27,947 bases of DNA from Candidatus Saccharimonadales bacterium (GTDB lineage: Bacteria; Patescibacteriota; Saccharimonadia; Saccharimonadales; Saccharimonadaceae): assembly GCA_030151825.1 (NCBI GenBank), contig JASLCP010000046.1:1-27947 (forward strand). The letters are read 5' to 3'. Under the pieces are notes generated by a model. That model saw only the letters and a program-made list of their open reading frames with translations, was not told the origin of the DNA and ran no database searches. The position numbers were made by a program, and so were the translations under genes. The stretch's first letter is position 1, and each line of letters opens with the position of its first letter. This document shows, in pieces, positions 8,569 to 16,837 of this stretch.

Positions 8569-8680
8569 ACACATCTTTCCTGACCGCATGTATCAGGTTG
8601 GAGTTAGCACCGTGATGTTCATAAAACATTCGGTTGCTGCTGGGTCACAGGGCCATTCCCTCGCCAGACTCTTGATATAT
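8569..8680 (-). ncRNA. SAM-I (S-box) riboswitch aptamer upstream of metK
   Basis: Read on the minus strand, the leader shows the conserved S-box core in order: ATCAAGAG, GAGGGAATGGCCC, GTGA, GCAACC, then GGTGCTAACTCC. P1 is formed by ATATATC (8674-8680) with GATGTGT (8569-8575). P2 starts with CTGG/CCAG, P3 has ATGTT/AACAT, and P4 is CCTGAT/GTCAGG. The joining segment before GCAACC seems one base longer than the common consensus. The promoter TGGTATACT lies just upstream at 8699-8707. In the SAM-I family ligand binding lowers expression, fitting feedback on metK. Confidence 0.93.
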
Positions 8681-8698
8681 TAGTTGTTAACTTCCCTA

Positions 8699-8707
8699 GT
8701 ATACCAC
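8699..8707 (-). promoter_or_regulatory. extended -10 (TGGTATACT) for the metK riboswitch transcript
   Basis: TGGTATACT sits about 19 bases before P1 of the aptamer and directly after the yaaA stop codon, so metK has its own transcript starting near 8692. Confidence 0.55.
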
Positions 8708-8708
8708 A

Positions 8709-9479
8709 TTAAAACACCAGCGGGGTCATTGGTGCTGGGCGGACAAACGTCGGATGTTTTTCACTACTTTGTGCCGCGTCATAGACATAGCCATGACCGC
8801 TAAACCGTACCAATTCTTGAGGATCATCGACTCGCTCAGTGATTATCCACCGCGCCATCACCCCACGCATCATTTTGCTATAAATTGGCACCTGCCCCAC
8901 CCTACCATTTGGCTTATGGTCCATAAATACCGGCGTCACGACACGCGATGACGTATATTTTGTGATTGGGCGTGCGTACTCGTCAGACGACAAATTACAG
9001 ATAACACCTTCGCTCACCTCATCAAGTGCCCGCGCCAACGTATCACCCCAGAACTCGTAGAGTGTTGATGCGCCACCTATCGTTAGTTTTGTTTTCATCT
9101 CAAGCCGATACGGACTAATTGCATCGAGCGGACATAACACCCCGTACAGTCCACTCATAATACGCAGATGGTGCTGCGCCCACCGGGCGTCACTTTCCGT
9201 TAATTCATCAGCATACATTCCCTTGTATACGTCGCCGCGATATAGCCATAGAGCTGGCTTTTGCACCTTCCCCCACTTAGTGACACGGGAGTGTGTCGCC
9301 TGCGCCAATGATTCGCTGACCCCCATCATCGTAGTAAGCTCGTTCTGAGTGAGTGTACTGAGGTTTTCGATAATTTCTGTTGCCTCGTTCGCAAACTGGG
9401 CAGTCGTCGACACTACCCACGCAGGTGCTGGCGATTCATCAAGTGTTTTTGATGGTGCAAGAATACTAATCATTATCAC
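8709..9479 (-). CDS. yaaA: YaaA family protein (DUF328, peroxide stress response)
   Basis: A 256-residue member of the YaaA/UPF0246 family. Visible signatures: ILAPSKTLDESP at the N terminus, LYRGDVYKGMYADEL, LYGVLCPLDAISPYRLEM, NLSSDEYARPI, and a final FSGHGYVYD. In E. coli YaaA is induced by H2O2 through OxyR, lowers free intracellular iron and binds DNA. The start is GTG at 9477-9479, overlapping the upstream gene's TGA (GTGA); ATG at 9473 two codons in is an alternative. No Shine-Dalgarno site is seen, so translational coupling is likely. Confidence 0.9.
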   Translation of the reverse strand: MIMISILAPSKTLDESPAPAWVVSTTAQFANEATEIIENLSTLTQNELTTMMGVSESLAQATHSRVTKWGKVQKPALWLYRGDVYKGMYADELTESDARWAQHHLRIMSGLYGVLCPLDAISPYRLEMKTKLTIGGASTLYEFWGDTLARALDEVSEGVICNLSSDEYARPITKYTSSRVVTPVFMDHKPNGRVGQVPIYSKMMRGVMARWIITERVDDPQELVRFSGHGYVYDAAQSSEKHPTFVRPAPMTPLVF

Positions 9480-11080
9480 TTACTTAACGACGGTGGATCA
9501 CCCGGTCCAGGAACGTAGGTCGCTTGTTGCTGGCGTGCTTTTTTGAGCTGCGCTGCCTGGCGTTGGCGTCGGATAACGAATCCGGCCACCAGTCCGACAA
9601 ATAATAGCGTTAGCACCACCGCACCTGCAATAATCATTCCCTTATTATGGCGCATTGGCCCTGTCGTCACCTCTGCACCATCAGGATAACGAATCTGCGT
9701 CGCACCATCGATCTTGGCCGCAGCGTATGCCCAGTCATCAATATAGCGATTGTCACCCCACGAACCTGCCGCATATGGCCAGCCGTGGACGCCCTTGTCA
9801 GCGCTTTCCGCGCAGTCACGTCCATCAACTTTCGGCGTACTGAGCTCTATCGCTAAGGGTGCCAAATAGCTATCATTCCAGCACACGCGCGACGACGGCG
9901 CATTTTCTCCATTGAGACGCATAATCTCAATGCCGCCAATTCGTCCCTCTACGTCAGCATTGACCAAATGTATTTCTGCAACTTTATCAACCATGATACG
10001 AATACCAATTGGCTGCGACGCTGGAATCACTTGCCCAGCAGCGTCAACACCACTGAACTTCACCACCTGCGTATCATTTGATGTACGTTTCATTGTTTGC
10101 GCGATACGTACATCATCCTTGCCATTAAAACTACCGTCGCCATCCGTATCAATCTCTACGCGATACTGGCCAACAAAATGTTGCAATTTGTAGCGAATCG
10201 TTCCCGATTGCAAATCGCCCGTTTTATCACTTTCAAACCGTAATTGTGACACCTTTGGCGAGACAACCTTAGGAATAATCCACTCGTCACCTTTGCCATC
10301 CCACCTTTTTGCTTGTTCCGGCAGATCCCCCGACGGCTGCTCAAAAAATAGCTTAAAACTACCGCCACATCCCCCGAATGATGGCATATATTTAGTATCA
10401 TCTGCCTGCACACTTTGGTATGCCGATACACACTCATCCTTTTTTGTAATCCCCACCGAATCAGCCGAAAACGTCGAAATCTGCCCGTTATAGCCGTTGT
10501 AGTTCGCTCGGTACATATAGCCGTTTTCACTGACGTAATAGAATGTCAAATCAGCTGCGTACGATACATCTATAGGCTGACGAATCGCGTAGAGCTCTGA
10601 CCAAATACGTCCCGTCTTCTCTGTCTGGCCATCCTTAACTACCATATCCCATGAGTACAGAGTGCCACCCCATTTGACCGATTGCGCAATTGACGCGTAT
10701 GGCTTTGCCGTATCTGGCAATACAAACGATACACGATACACGCCTGTTGTCGGCGCCACCACGTCAGTAAACCGACAGCCACGGTCAACCACTGCAGCTT
10801 TCACCAGTACACAGCGCTGTGGTTCAAGTTGCGGCCCCTCAAGCGTTACTGTAATGTCTTGTTTTTCTAGCCCTAGCAGCTCTATTTGATCGGTCGCAAT
10901 AAACGACGCCGAAATTGTCTCACCACCTTTGACATAGGCATACAATACATTGTCGGCGCTCATATATGTCTTGCCGCCCGATGACACCGCACCGGCCGGT
11001 GCCTGACCAGCGACGCCAAAAAGCGCTGCAGTAATAGCAACACCACTCACCCAAAGCCAAAAAGTGACTACCTTTTTCAT
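9476..11080 (-). CDS. large membrane-anchored surface protein with a calcium-loop-like motif
   Basis: A 534-residue protein, chosen to start at ATG 11080 because MKKVVTFWLW begins a typical signal peptide (about residues 1-30, ending near APAGA). The long exported part has paired cysteines (RCVLVKAAVVDRGC, DECVSAY with GGCGG, VCWNDS with RDCAE), suggesting disulfides. It also has an EF-hand/dockerin-like loop DTDGDGSFNGKDD starting at D311. A single helix near residues 482-505 (MIIAGAVVLTLLFVGLVAGF) is followed by a positive RRQRQ tail that stays inside. No enzyme domain is recognised; Ig-like beta-rich architecture is likely. Function unknown, perhaps cell-surface contact. A TATGCT box ends 9 bases before the ATG. 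Confidence 0.8.
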   Translation of the reverse strand: MKKVVTFWLWVSGVAITAALFGVAGQAPAGAVSSGGKTYMSADNVLYAYVKGGETISASFIATDQIELLGLEKQDITVTLEGPQLEPQRCVLVKAAVVDRGCRFTDVVAPTTGVYRVSFVLPDTAKPYASIAQSVKWGGTLYSWDMVVKDGQTEKTGRIWSELYAIRQPIDVSYAADLTFYYVSENGYMYRANYNGYNGQISTFSADSVGITKKDECVSAYQSVQADDTKYMPSFGGCGGSFKLFFEQPSGDLPEQAKRWDGKGDEWIIPKVVSPKVSQLRFESDKTGDLQSGTIRYKLQHFVGQYRVEIDTDGDGSFNGKDDVRIAQTMKRTSNDTQVVKFSGVDAAGQVIPASQPIGIRIMVDKVAEIHLVNADVEGRIGGIEIMRLNGENAPSSRVCWNDSYLAPLAIELSTPKVDGRDCAESADKGVHGWPYAAGSWGDNRYIDDWAYAAAKIDGATQIRYPDGAEVTTGPMRHNKGMIIAGAVVLTLLFVGLVAGFVIRRQRQAAQLKKARQQQATYVPGPGDPPSLSK

Positions 11081-11089
11081 ACTCTTTCT

Positions 11090-11095
11090 AGCATA
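11090..11095 (-). promoter_or_regulatory. possible -10 (TATGCT) for the surface protein gene
   Basis: TATGCT ends 9 bases before the chosen ATG at 11080. It is a weaker box than the others, and AGAAAGAG in between could also be a poor ribosome binding site. Confidence 0.35.
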
Positions 11096-11127
11096 ACCAC
11101 TACTGCCAAAAACGTAAAGTAGCTGCA

Positions 11128-12033
11128 CTATAAAACACGCACCGGTCCTTGACCTGAATAGTGTACTTCGTCAAATAATTCGAGTGAGGTCAGTGTCATT
11201 TTATAGAGCTGGTGCTGATTGTTACCCTGCGTGAACCGTTCGACAAAGTCACTTGCTAGACCATGGTACTTTTTGCTATATTTCTCGGTTACCTGACGAA
11301 TTTCTTCGATATCGGTCACTCGCGTTGCATTTCCCATTGCCTGCAGTCCCCGTACCGGCATATCGGTCTTGACGGCAATTGCTGCTGCCACCCGCGAATC
11401 TGCCTCACAATCAACACTATGGCGCCGCGACGGCTCGCTGAGCCAATAGAGTGCCGTCAAATCATCACTTGGTACAAAAAATACACTCGTCACCCGTGGC
11501 GCACCATCATGAAGGCTGGCCAGCTGCATGGTTTGCCCTACAGTAAGCATACTCTCGGCGTGCTCAGCGGGGGTCAGCGGTGACTGCTCGGCACTGACAT
11601 ATGTCAACTCTCGAACCGCTCGTTCACGAGCGATGTTCGCCCATTCATCAGCAAGCTCGTTTCCCTCGTCACCCTCATGCCCACGCACCCACGTCAGTGT
11701 CGCCTGTGACTGCTCGTACCGTGGATACACTGCTTGGACAATGTCGATATTTTTGATTTCACCACTCTTTTTCTTCCAACCATTCGCCTGCCAGCCCGGC
11801 GCCCATTTGGTAATCACATTAATCCAAAATTCACTGTCGGAATAAATCTGACATTCCTCGCCCGCCGCATCTTCAAGTGCCGCCAGTATCGCCAATCCTT
11901 CCATACGAATATTGGTCGTTATTTCACCCGAAGGTTCGCCGCCAATCGCGTACGGTACCCCATTTTTGATTACTGCGTAACCCCCAGGACCAGGGTTAGG
12001 ACTTGCACTTCCGTCTGTATAGTATGTCATCAT
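11128..12033 (-). CDS. RNase HI fused to a YhbP-like (PNPOx split-barrel) domain
   Basis: A 301-residue fusion. Residues 1-150 are RNase HI with a full DEDD set: D7 in YYTDGSASPNPGPGGY, E45 in NIRMEG, D66 in IYSDSEF and D129 in GNELAD, plus H119 in VRGHEGDEGN. It should cut RNA in RNA-DNA hybrids. Residues about 160-295 look like the pyridoxamine-phosphate-oxidase-like split barrel of the YhbP/UPF0306 type: LHDGAPRVTSVFFVP, LYWLSEPSRRHSV, AAAIAV and VRGLQAMGNA. That domain usually binds FMN or a related cofactor. The pair is unusual. ATG 12033 is chosen since TGCTATACT ends 11 bases upstream; ATG 12030 follows directly. Confidence 0.88.
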   Translation of the reverse strand: MMTYYTDGSASPNPGPGGYAVIKNGVPYAIGGEPSGEITTNIRMEGLAILAALEDAAGEECQIYSDSEFWINVITKWAPGWQANGWKKKSGEIKNIDIVQAVYPRYEQSQATLTWVRGHEGDEGNELADEWANIARERAVRELTYVSAEQSPLTPAEHAESMLTVGQTMQLASLHDGAPRVTSVFFVPSDDLTALYWLSEPSRRHSVDCEADSRVAAAIAVKTDMPVRGLQAMGNATRVTDIEEIRQVTEKYSKKYHGLASDFVERFTQGNNQHQLYKMTLTSLELFDEVHYSGQGPVRVL

Positions 12034-12044
12034 ATCTGTACTCC

Positions 12045-12053
12045 AGTATAGCA
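12045..12053 (-). promoter_or_regulatory. extended -10 (TGCTATACT) for the RNase H fusion gene
   Basis: TGCTATACT ends 11 bases before the ATG at 12033. GGAG at 12041-12044 immediately follows the box and would lie upstream of the predicted transcription start, so it is probably not a used ribosome binding site. Confidence 0.55.
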
Positions 12054-12132
12054 TTATTGACAATCCATACTTTTTATGCTAACATTAAACATACAATTCA
12101 TTATTGTCAAAATAAACAAGCACATTATACCT

Positions 12133-13797
12133 ATGGAAAAGCAAACACCCGACAGTATCACCCACGAGCAGCTGCACCACGGCGCTGCTGCTGAAGAAAT
12201 TCGCAAACAAGAAATTGATCAGCTAGAGGCGCTATATGCTCTTCCTGAGGTTGCCGAACCTGACTACCCCGAAGAAGTCGTAATAGACGAATCGATATCC
12301 ATCGATCAGAAAATTAAAGAGCCGAGCGAAGAAACATACACTCGCCGCAAAAAAATCGCCGCACGGCTTGCCCCCATCGCGCTATACAGTAACGCCGTCA
12401 ATGCTGCTCAACGTTTGTCTACCCACTTTGCCGAGCGTCGCCAGAAGACAAACGAAAAATACGCCGTCAACGAAGATGATTCACGCTTTGCTCGCGCTCG
12501 TAAATTCCTCGGCCGTAACGCTACTCGCATTGCCCTTGGCACGATGGTGACACTTGGTGCCGGTATCGTCCTTGGTGCACGCATGAAAGGCGCTGAAATG
12601 AGCATTCAAGCGCCAGACGCCCACACCACACTGACCGAAAACATGAACATCACCAAGCTATCCGACCATCAGTATTTGATTGGTGGACACTTTGATAAAA
12701 AAGGCAACATGATTGCGAGCGATGTCCGCGACATGGCCAACCTCAATAATGGCGGCAACACCACCAAGGTACCATACGCAGCTGAGATTGCCCCATTCCC
12801 TGGTGAATCACATACTCTTGATCAATCGACGAAGATGGCAAGTGATAACGTCTTTAACAGCTGGAAACAAAACCCTGGCAAACCTGTTGAAATCGTCGGT
12901 TTCTCCCAGGGAACTCAAGGTGCGATTGACGCTGCCAAGCGTATTGAGGCCGCTGGCGGCACTGCAAAGCTCGTGCTAATTGCGCCGCCAAATGGCGAGA
13001 CCGGTTTCTTTAATACCCCGTACGCCGAGGCTGCGTCCCCAATCTTGAAACAAATGGGCATTACCACTGATGTCAAACTGCCAAAAGGCACCACCGTTGT
13101 CGCCTATGACTCTGACTTCTGGGCAAACTCAAACAAAAAATCCCTCACTACTCAGGTCAGCCAACTTATTGGCCTTGCTGGCGACAGTCACACTGCACCA
13201 ACCGACTCACGTGCCGTACCGGTATCAACGACGACCATCGACGGCATCACATACCAAACATATACTCACAAATCTGGACCACAAACTGCCGCCCTGCGCA
13301 CACTGCAACAAGCAACCGGCATAAAAGTAACAAAGGGAATGGATGAACTTGGCCAGGCAATCGCGCCGCAAGGCGAAGTCGGTAAGGCAACCACCGTCGA
13401 TGCGAATAAGGTTATTACTGCAAGCAAAAATCTCGTTGCCGAGGGCCTACGCGACCGTGGTGTCGCAGGCGCCAATACGATCGCCAACCAGGTAGTAGAC
13501 GCCGTACCAAAGCCTCTCGTCCAGGGCGTAACTGATATCCTGAACATCCCTGCCGGCGGTGGTAGCGGTAACACCGTCGTGGACACCACCCCTGCTCCGT
13601 CGTGGACACCACCAGCCGTTGAAACACCTACTGTCGCTCCCACTCCTGTGACTCAGCCTATTGAGCAAGCCCAGCAAGTCGTAAATAATGCTGCACAAAC
13701 TGTCCAGTCCGTCGCGCCAAAGGAAGCAGCGCCGGTCATTAACGAAGTCCAAAAAAACGTTAATAACTTCCTCGGAAACCTTCCAAAAATTGGCTAA
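12133..13797 (+). CDS. membrane-anchored alpha/beta serine hydrolase, PE-PPE/cutinase-like
   Basis: A 554-residue protein (ATG 12133, MEKQTPDS; an in-frame ATG at 12076 would add an unlikely AT-rich 19 residues). The N-terminal 130 residues are charged and cytoplasmic. One membrane helix at about residues 133-150 (IALGTMVTLGAGIVLGAR) puts the rest outside. The outer domain has a nucleophile elbow VEIVGFSQGTQGA with S258, followed by LVLIAPPNG and VVAYDSDFW. D326 or D328 and H353 could complete a triad. Layout and motifs resemble mycobacterial PE-PPE domain hydrolases and cutinase-like enzymes that act on acyl chains. The tail is Pro/Thr/Val-rich with repeated Gln-Asn helices. Start motif is unclear. 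The hydrolase fold is likely; substrate is unknown. Confidence 0.72.
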   Translation: MEKQTPDSITHEQLHHGAAAEEIRKQEIDQLEALYALPEVAEPDYPEEVVIDESISIDQKIKEPSEETYTRRKKIAARLAPIALYSNAVNAAQRLSTHFAERRQKTNEKYAVNEDDSRFARARKFLGRNATRIALGTMVTLGAGIVLGARMKGAEMSIQAPDAHTTLTENMNITKLSDHQYLIGGHFDKKGNMIASDVRDMANLNNGGNTTKVPYAAEIAPFPGESHTLDQSTKMASDNVFNSWKQNPGKPVEIVGFSQGTQGAIDAAKRIEAAGGTAKLVLIAPPNGETGFFNTPYAEAASPILKQMGITTDVKLPKGTTVVAYDSDFWANSNKKSLTTQVSQLIGLAGDSHTAPTDSRAVPVSTTTIDGITYQTYTHKSGPQTAALRTLQQATGIKVTKGMDELGQAIAPQGEVGKATTVDANKVITASKNLVAEGLRDRGVAGANTIANQVVDAVPKPLVQGVTDILNIPAGGGSGNTVVDTTPAPSWTPPAVETPTVAPTPVTQPIEQAQQVVNNAAQTVQSVAPKEAAPVINEVQKNVNNFLGNLPKIG

Positions 13798-14753
13798 CCG
13801 TTCGGTTTCTTCCGCAATTTACAGACAAAGAACGCCTCGTCACCATTCGCCGGAAATACCCGCCCGGCTCGCGTGACTTGCGGGTCAAATACCCGGTCGT
13901 TCCAACCAGTGAGCGGCGCCGACAATTCATACGGTAACATCACCGTCCCGGCATCTTTCTGACGGCGCAGCAGTGCATCGATGACCACCTCGTTTTCCTC
14001 GGGTGCCATCGTACAAGTACTATAGACCAACGTTCCACCCGGTTTGAGCAGCTGCCATGCCTGACGCAGCAATTGTTTTTGCAATGTCGCCAGTCGCCTG
14101 ACATGCGCAACCGACCAGGTATCGACCGACTTTGGCTGGTCGAGATTAATCAGTCCTTCGCCGCTACACGGTGCATCCAGCAAGATACGATCGAACGATT
14201 CAGCCGTCATCACACGATCAAGACGCGTTGCATCATACAATGTATATTCGGCCTGTACACCAAGCCGTGATAGATTCGCTTGTAGTTTTGCCAGCCGTGC
14301 CCGCGAATTATCGTTAACAACCAGATCAATCTCGCCTAACACTCGCGCCGCAATATGACTAGCCTTACCGCCCGGCGCAGCACATACGTCAAGCACTCGG
14401 TCGCCTGGCTGGACATCGAGCGCCATGACTGGGAGCCAGCTCGACGGGTTTTGAATATATATTTTGCCGTCTGCCACCAAGCTACTGTCACGCAGCGCCT
14501 CATACCCAGTCGTTATCGTGTAACCGTCATCGCTCCACGGATGGTAATCACCCTGCCAACCCAGTGCGCGCATCTGACGCATCGTCTCATCGATACTACC
14601 CTGCAGCGGATTCAAGCGAACACCCTGCGTCAGTGGGATCGTCAATCGTCCTGCCGCCGTATCCTCGGAAATATCCATAATCCGAGCAGTACGTTCAACC
14701 AATGTATGTGTTTTTTGCTGTCGTCTATCTGCAGGATGTTTACGTTTCGCCAT
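13794..14753 (-). CDS. RsmB/NSUN-family RNA cytosine-5 methyltransferase
   Basis: A 319-residue SAM-dependent RNA m5C methyltransferase. Motif I is LDVCAAPGGKASHIA (about residues 121-135), motif IV DAPCSGEG carries C196, and motif VI YSTCTMAPEENE carries the catalytic C247. The N-terminal part is short and lacks the NusB-like domain of full RsmB, so the target could be 16S rRNA (RsmB/RsmF-like) or tRNA. Its stop codon overlaps the stop of the convergent hydrolase gene (CTAA at 13794-13797), leaving no room for terminators. Start at MAKRKHPADR; no clear Shine-Dalgarno site. Confidence 0.9.
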   Translation of the reverse strand: MAKRKHPADRRQQKTHTLVERTARIMDISEDTAAGRLTIPLTQGVRLNPLQGSIDETMRQMRALGWQGDYHPWSDDGYTITTGYEALRDSSLVADGKIYIQNPSSWLPVMALDVQPGDRVLDVCAAPGGKASHIAARVLGEIDLVVNDNSRARLAKLQANLSRLGVQAEYTLYDATRLDRVMTAESFDRILLDAPCSGEGLINLDQPKSVDTWSVAHVRRLATLQKQLLRQAWQLLKPGGTLVYSTCTMAPEENEVVIDALLRRQKDAGTVMLPYELSAPLTGWNDRVFDPQVTRAGRVFPANGDEAFFVCKLRKKPNG

Positions 14754-14773
14754 GTGGTGGAATGTACCTTTCT

Positions 14774-15349
14774 TTATGCGCTGGCGATTGTTTGCTGACC
14801 AGCAATTTCCGCCTCAATATTACGTTTGTATTCACCGATAAAATCGTTCATTGCTCCCTGTAAAAGCCCATTGATTTCACGCTGCTGCGTCGCTGCAGCA
14901 ATCCGCAAAGCTGGCGGATCAATCTGTACTGACAGACTAGCGGCTGCGGCAGTCATCTGCTGCATATCACGCAGCTGAATCCCTAATGCACAACGACCAA
15001 TTCGTGGCAATAGCCCTTCAAGTCGAATGTTGTTCAGATCAAGTCGTGTGATTGCCATATCAAGATCAAGCGATGACCCGTCTGGCAGTACCGTCATCAG
15101 CACGTCAGCAATTCGGCCAATCTCGCGGAGATCAACACGCACCCCTAGTCGTTCGTCCTGTTCCAATCTTCCCTGCGGCTCAGATAGCAGCAGCTGTAAT
15201 CGCCCCACCTCCACCGGTAGCACGTGGCGTGATGTCCCTGCACTAAACACTTCATGTATCGATCCATCTACTCGCTCATGCGCGGTCGCGCCCAGTACTG
15301 GCGTCTCACCCGTCATTGCTTTTGTGACATTGCGTAACCGTTCAAACAT
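14774..15349 (-). CDS. unknown 191-residue protein
   Basis: I do not recognise the family. The sequence has no signal peptide or strong membrane segment and looks like an alpha/beta protein with a long amphipathic C-terminal helix (about residues 165-185). A GGAGG at 15355-15359 lies 5 bases before ATG 15349, which decides this start over the GTG two codons upstream; TATACT at 15370-15375 is a likely -10. It lies 21 bases upstream of the RNA methyltransferase gene, probably in one transcript. Confidence 0.65.
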   Translation of the reverse strand: MFERLRNVTKAMTGETPVLGATAHERVDGSIHEVFSAGTSRHVLPVEVGRLQLLLSEPQGRLEQDERLGVRVDLREIGRIADVLMTVLPDGSSLDLDMAITRLDLNNIRLEGLLPRIGRCALGIQLRDMQQMTAAAASLSVQIDPPALRIAAATQQREINGLLQGAMNDFIGEYKRNIEAEIAGQQTIASA

Positions 15350-15404
15350 AACCACCTCCAGTTTGCTGCAGTATACACCCTAGGTAGGCCAGTCGACAAG
15401 TCGA

Positions 15405-16760
15405 TTATAGGTCGGCAATTGCGACGCGTTTTTGCTCGGTGGTATCGCGGTCGCGGATTGTCACCGCGTTATCTTCGAGGGTATCGAAATCGATGACCAC
15501 GCAATACGGCGTACCGATTTCATCTTGGCGGCGGTAGCGCTTGCCGATATTACCGTTGTCGTCCCACATAACAGCCCCGTGCTTGCTCTTGAGGATCCGA
15601 AAGACTTCACGAGCCTTTTCGACGAGCTCTGGTTTGTTCTTAAGCAGAGGCGATACTGCGTACTTTACTGGCGCCAGGTGTTCGGGGAATTTCATGACAA
15701 CACGCTTGTCACCGTTGACTTCGTCTTCGTGATAGGCAGCCGAAAGGACCGCCATCACTGCCCGCTCCACACCAAACGATGGTTCGATAACATGCGGAAC
15801 AACTTTTGTGTTCGTTCCCTTAATGATATATTCCATGCTTTTGCCGGCATTGTTTTGGATGTTCATCAGGTCAAAATCGGTGCGGTATGCGATACCCATC
15901 AGCTCTTCTTTACCAATCGGAAAGTCGTATTCAATATCAATCGTACGCTTACTGTAATGCGCTCGATCTTCCTCTGGTACTTCGAGTTCGTGCGTCTTGC
16001 CTACCGGAAGTCCCAGCGCCCGCAAAAAGGCATGGGTGTCGGCAAGCAACGCCTCGAACGACGCCTCCCACTGAGCTGGATCAACAAAGTATTCAATTTC
16101 CATTTGTTCAAACTCGCGACTACGAAAAATAAAATCACGCGGGCTGATTTCGTTGCGAAATGCCTTGCCCTGCTGTGCCAAACCAAATGGTAAATCAGGG
16201 TAAAACGTATCGACGACGTTTTTGAAGTTCGTAAAAATACCTTGGGCCGTTTCGGGGCGCAAGTACGCAACCGACGTTTCGTCGTGTGCCGCACCAACAT
16301 GTGTGGTAAACATCATGTTAAACGTCCGCGATGGACTGAGTGGATTGCCATCAGGACTTTTGATACCTTTTTCGGTAATCGCCGCATCCATTTGCTCCAT
16401 CGTCATTCCCTCGGCATCAACCCCGTTGTCCTTTAGGATATGATCGGTACGATAGCGACGGTGATTAACGGTATCTTCTGTGAGCGGGTCGACAAAGGTA
16501 TCAACGTGACCACTCGCCTTCCAGACCTTAGGGTTCATAATAATCGCAGCATCAACACCATACATATCTTCACGGTCGTCAACAAACATCTTCCACCACA
16601 GCTGCATAATATTGCGTTTTAGCGCGACGCCCAATGGACCATAATCCCACGTGCCACTGAGCCCACCATACACATCCGAACCAGGATAAATAAACCCACG
16701 GCGCTTCGCCAGACTAACGATATTTTCCATTTCTTGGTTTTTTTCAGTTACTTTTGCCAT
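15405..16760 (-). CDS. glyS (glyQS): glycyl-tRNA synthetase (single-chain, homodimer type)
   Basis: A 451-residue class II synthetase of the alpha2 type that joins glycine to tRNA-Gly. Signatures: IVSLAKRRGFIYPGSDVYGG at the N terminus, RPETAQGIFTNFK, motif 2 FRNEISPRDFIFRSREFEQ, and motif 3 FGVERAVMAVL, followed by a compact anticodon-binding domain (about residues 350-451). The usual 460-residue length is kept. It is not the tetrameric GlyQ/GlyS form. Upstream, TATAAT ends 12 bases before the ATG. No clear terminator lies in the 55 bases after the stop. The stop is TAA. Confidence 0.97.
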   Translation of the reverse strand: MAKVTEKNQEMENIVSLAKRRGFIYPGSDVYGGLSGTWDYGPLGVALKRNIMQLWWKMFVDDREDMYGVDAAIIMNPKVWKASGHVDTFVDPLTEDTVNHRRYRTDHILKDNGVDAEGMTMEQMDAAITEKGIKSPDGNPLSPSRTFNMMFTTHVGAAHDETSVAYLRPETAQGIFTNFKNVVDTFYPDLPFGLAQQGKAFRNEISPRDFIFRSREFEQMEIEYFVDPAQWEASFEALLADTHAFLRALGLPVGKTHELEVPEEDRAHYSKRTIDIEYDFPIGKEELMGIAYRTDFDLMNIQNNAGKSMEYIIKGTNTKVVPHVIEPSFGVERAVMAVLSAAYHEDEVNGDKRVVMKFPEHLAPVKYAVSPLLKNKPELVEKAREVFRILKSKHGAVMWDDNGNIGKRYRRQDEIGTPYCVVIDFDTLEDNAVTIRDRDTTEQKRVAIADL

Positions 16761-16772
16761 ATATCGTGTTTG

Positions 16773-16778
16773 ATTATA
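16773..16778 (-). promoter_or_regulatory. -10 box (TATAAT) for glycyl-tRNA synthetase
   Basis: A consensus TATAAT ends 12 bases before the ATG at 16760, predicting a leader of about 6 bases with no ribosome binding site. Confidence 0.5.
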
Positions 16779-16818
16779 TCAATATATGACCAAAAACTCC
16801 ACCGAGTGATCCCTCTTA

Positions 16819-16827
16819 TGCTATACT
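16819..16827 (+). promoter_or_regulatory. extended -10 (TGCTATACT) for the PilX-like pilin gene
   Basis: TGCTATACT ends 10 bases before the ATG at 16838 and is identical to the box before the LssY_C and RNase H fusion genes. Confidence 0.6.
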
Positions 16828-16837
16828 TAAACCCATA

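Noticed and set aside
8506..8589. N-terminal extension of metK to 8589
   Set aside because: The extra 28 codons lie in the riboswitch expression platform, and the ATG at 8505 has a clear Shine-Dalgarno site and the usual MetK N terminus.
12076..12132. Hydrolase start at ATG 12076 with a possible hydrophobic leader
   Set aside because: The 19 extra residues are AT-rich, do not form a normal signal peptide, and the protein has its own membrane helix at residues 133-150. Neither start has a clear ribosome binding site, so some doubt remains.
13266..13752. Minus-strand open frames under the hydrolase C terminus
   Set aside because: They are reverse-frame shadows of the Pro/Thr/Val-rich tail, with no start signal and no recognisable protein features.
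15432..16193. 253-codon plus-strand open frame opposite glycyl-tRNA synthetase
   Set aside because: It lies wholly within a strongly conserved synthetase on the other strand, has no ribosome binding site or promoter, and its translation looks like a shadow frame.
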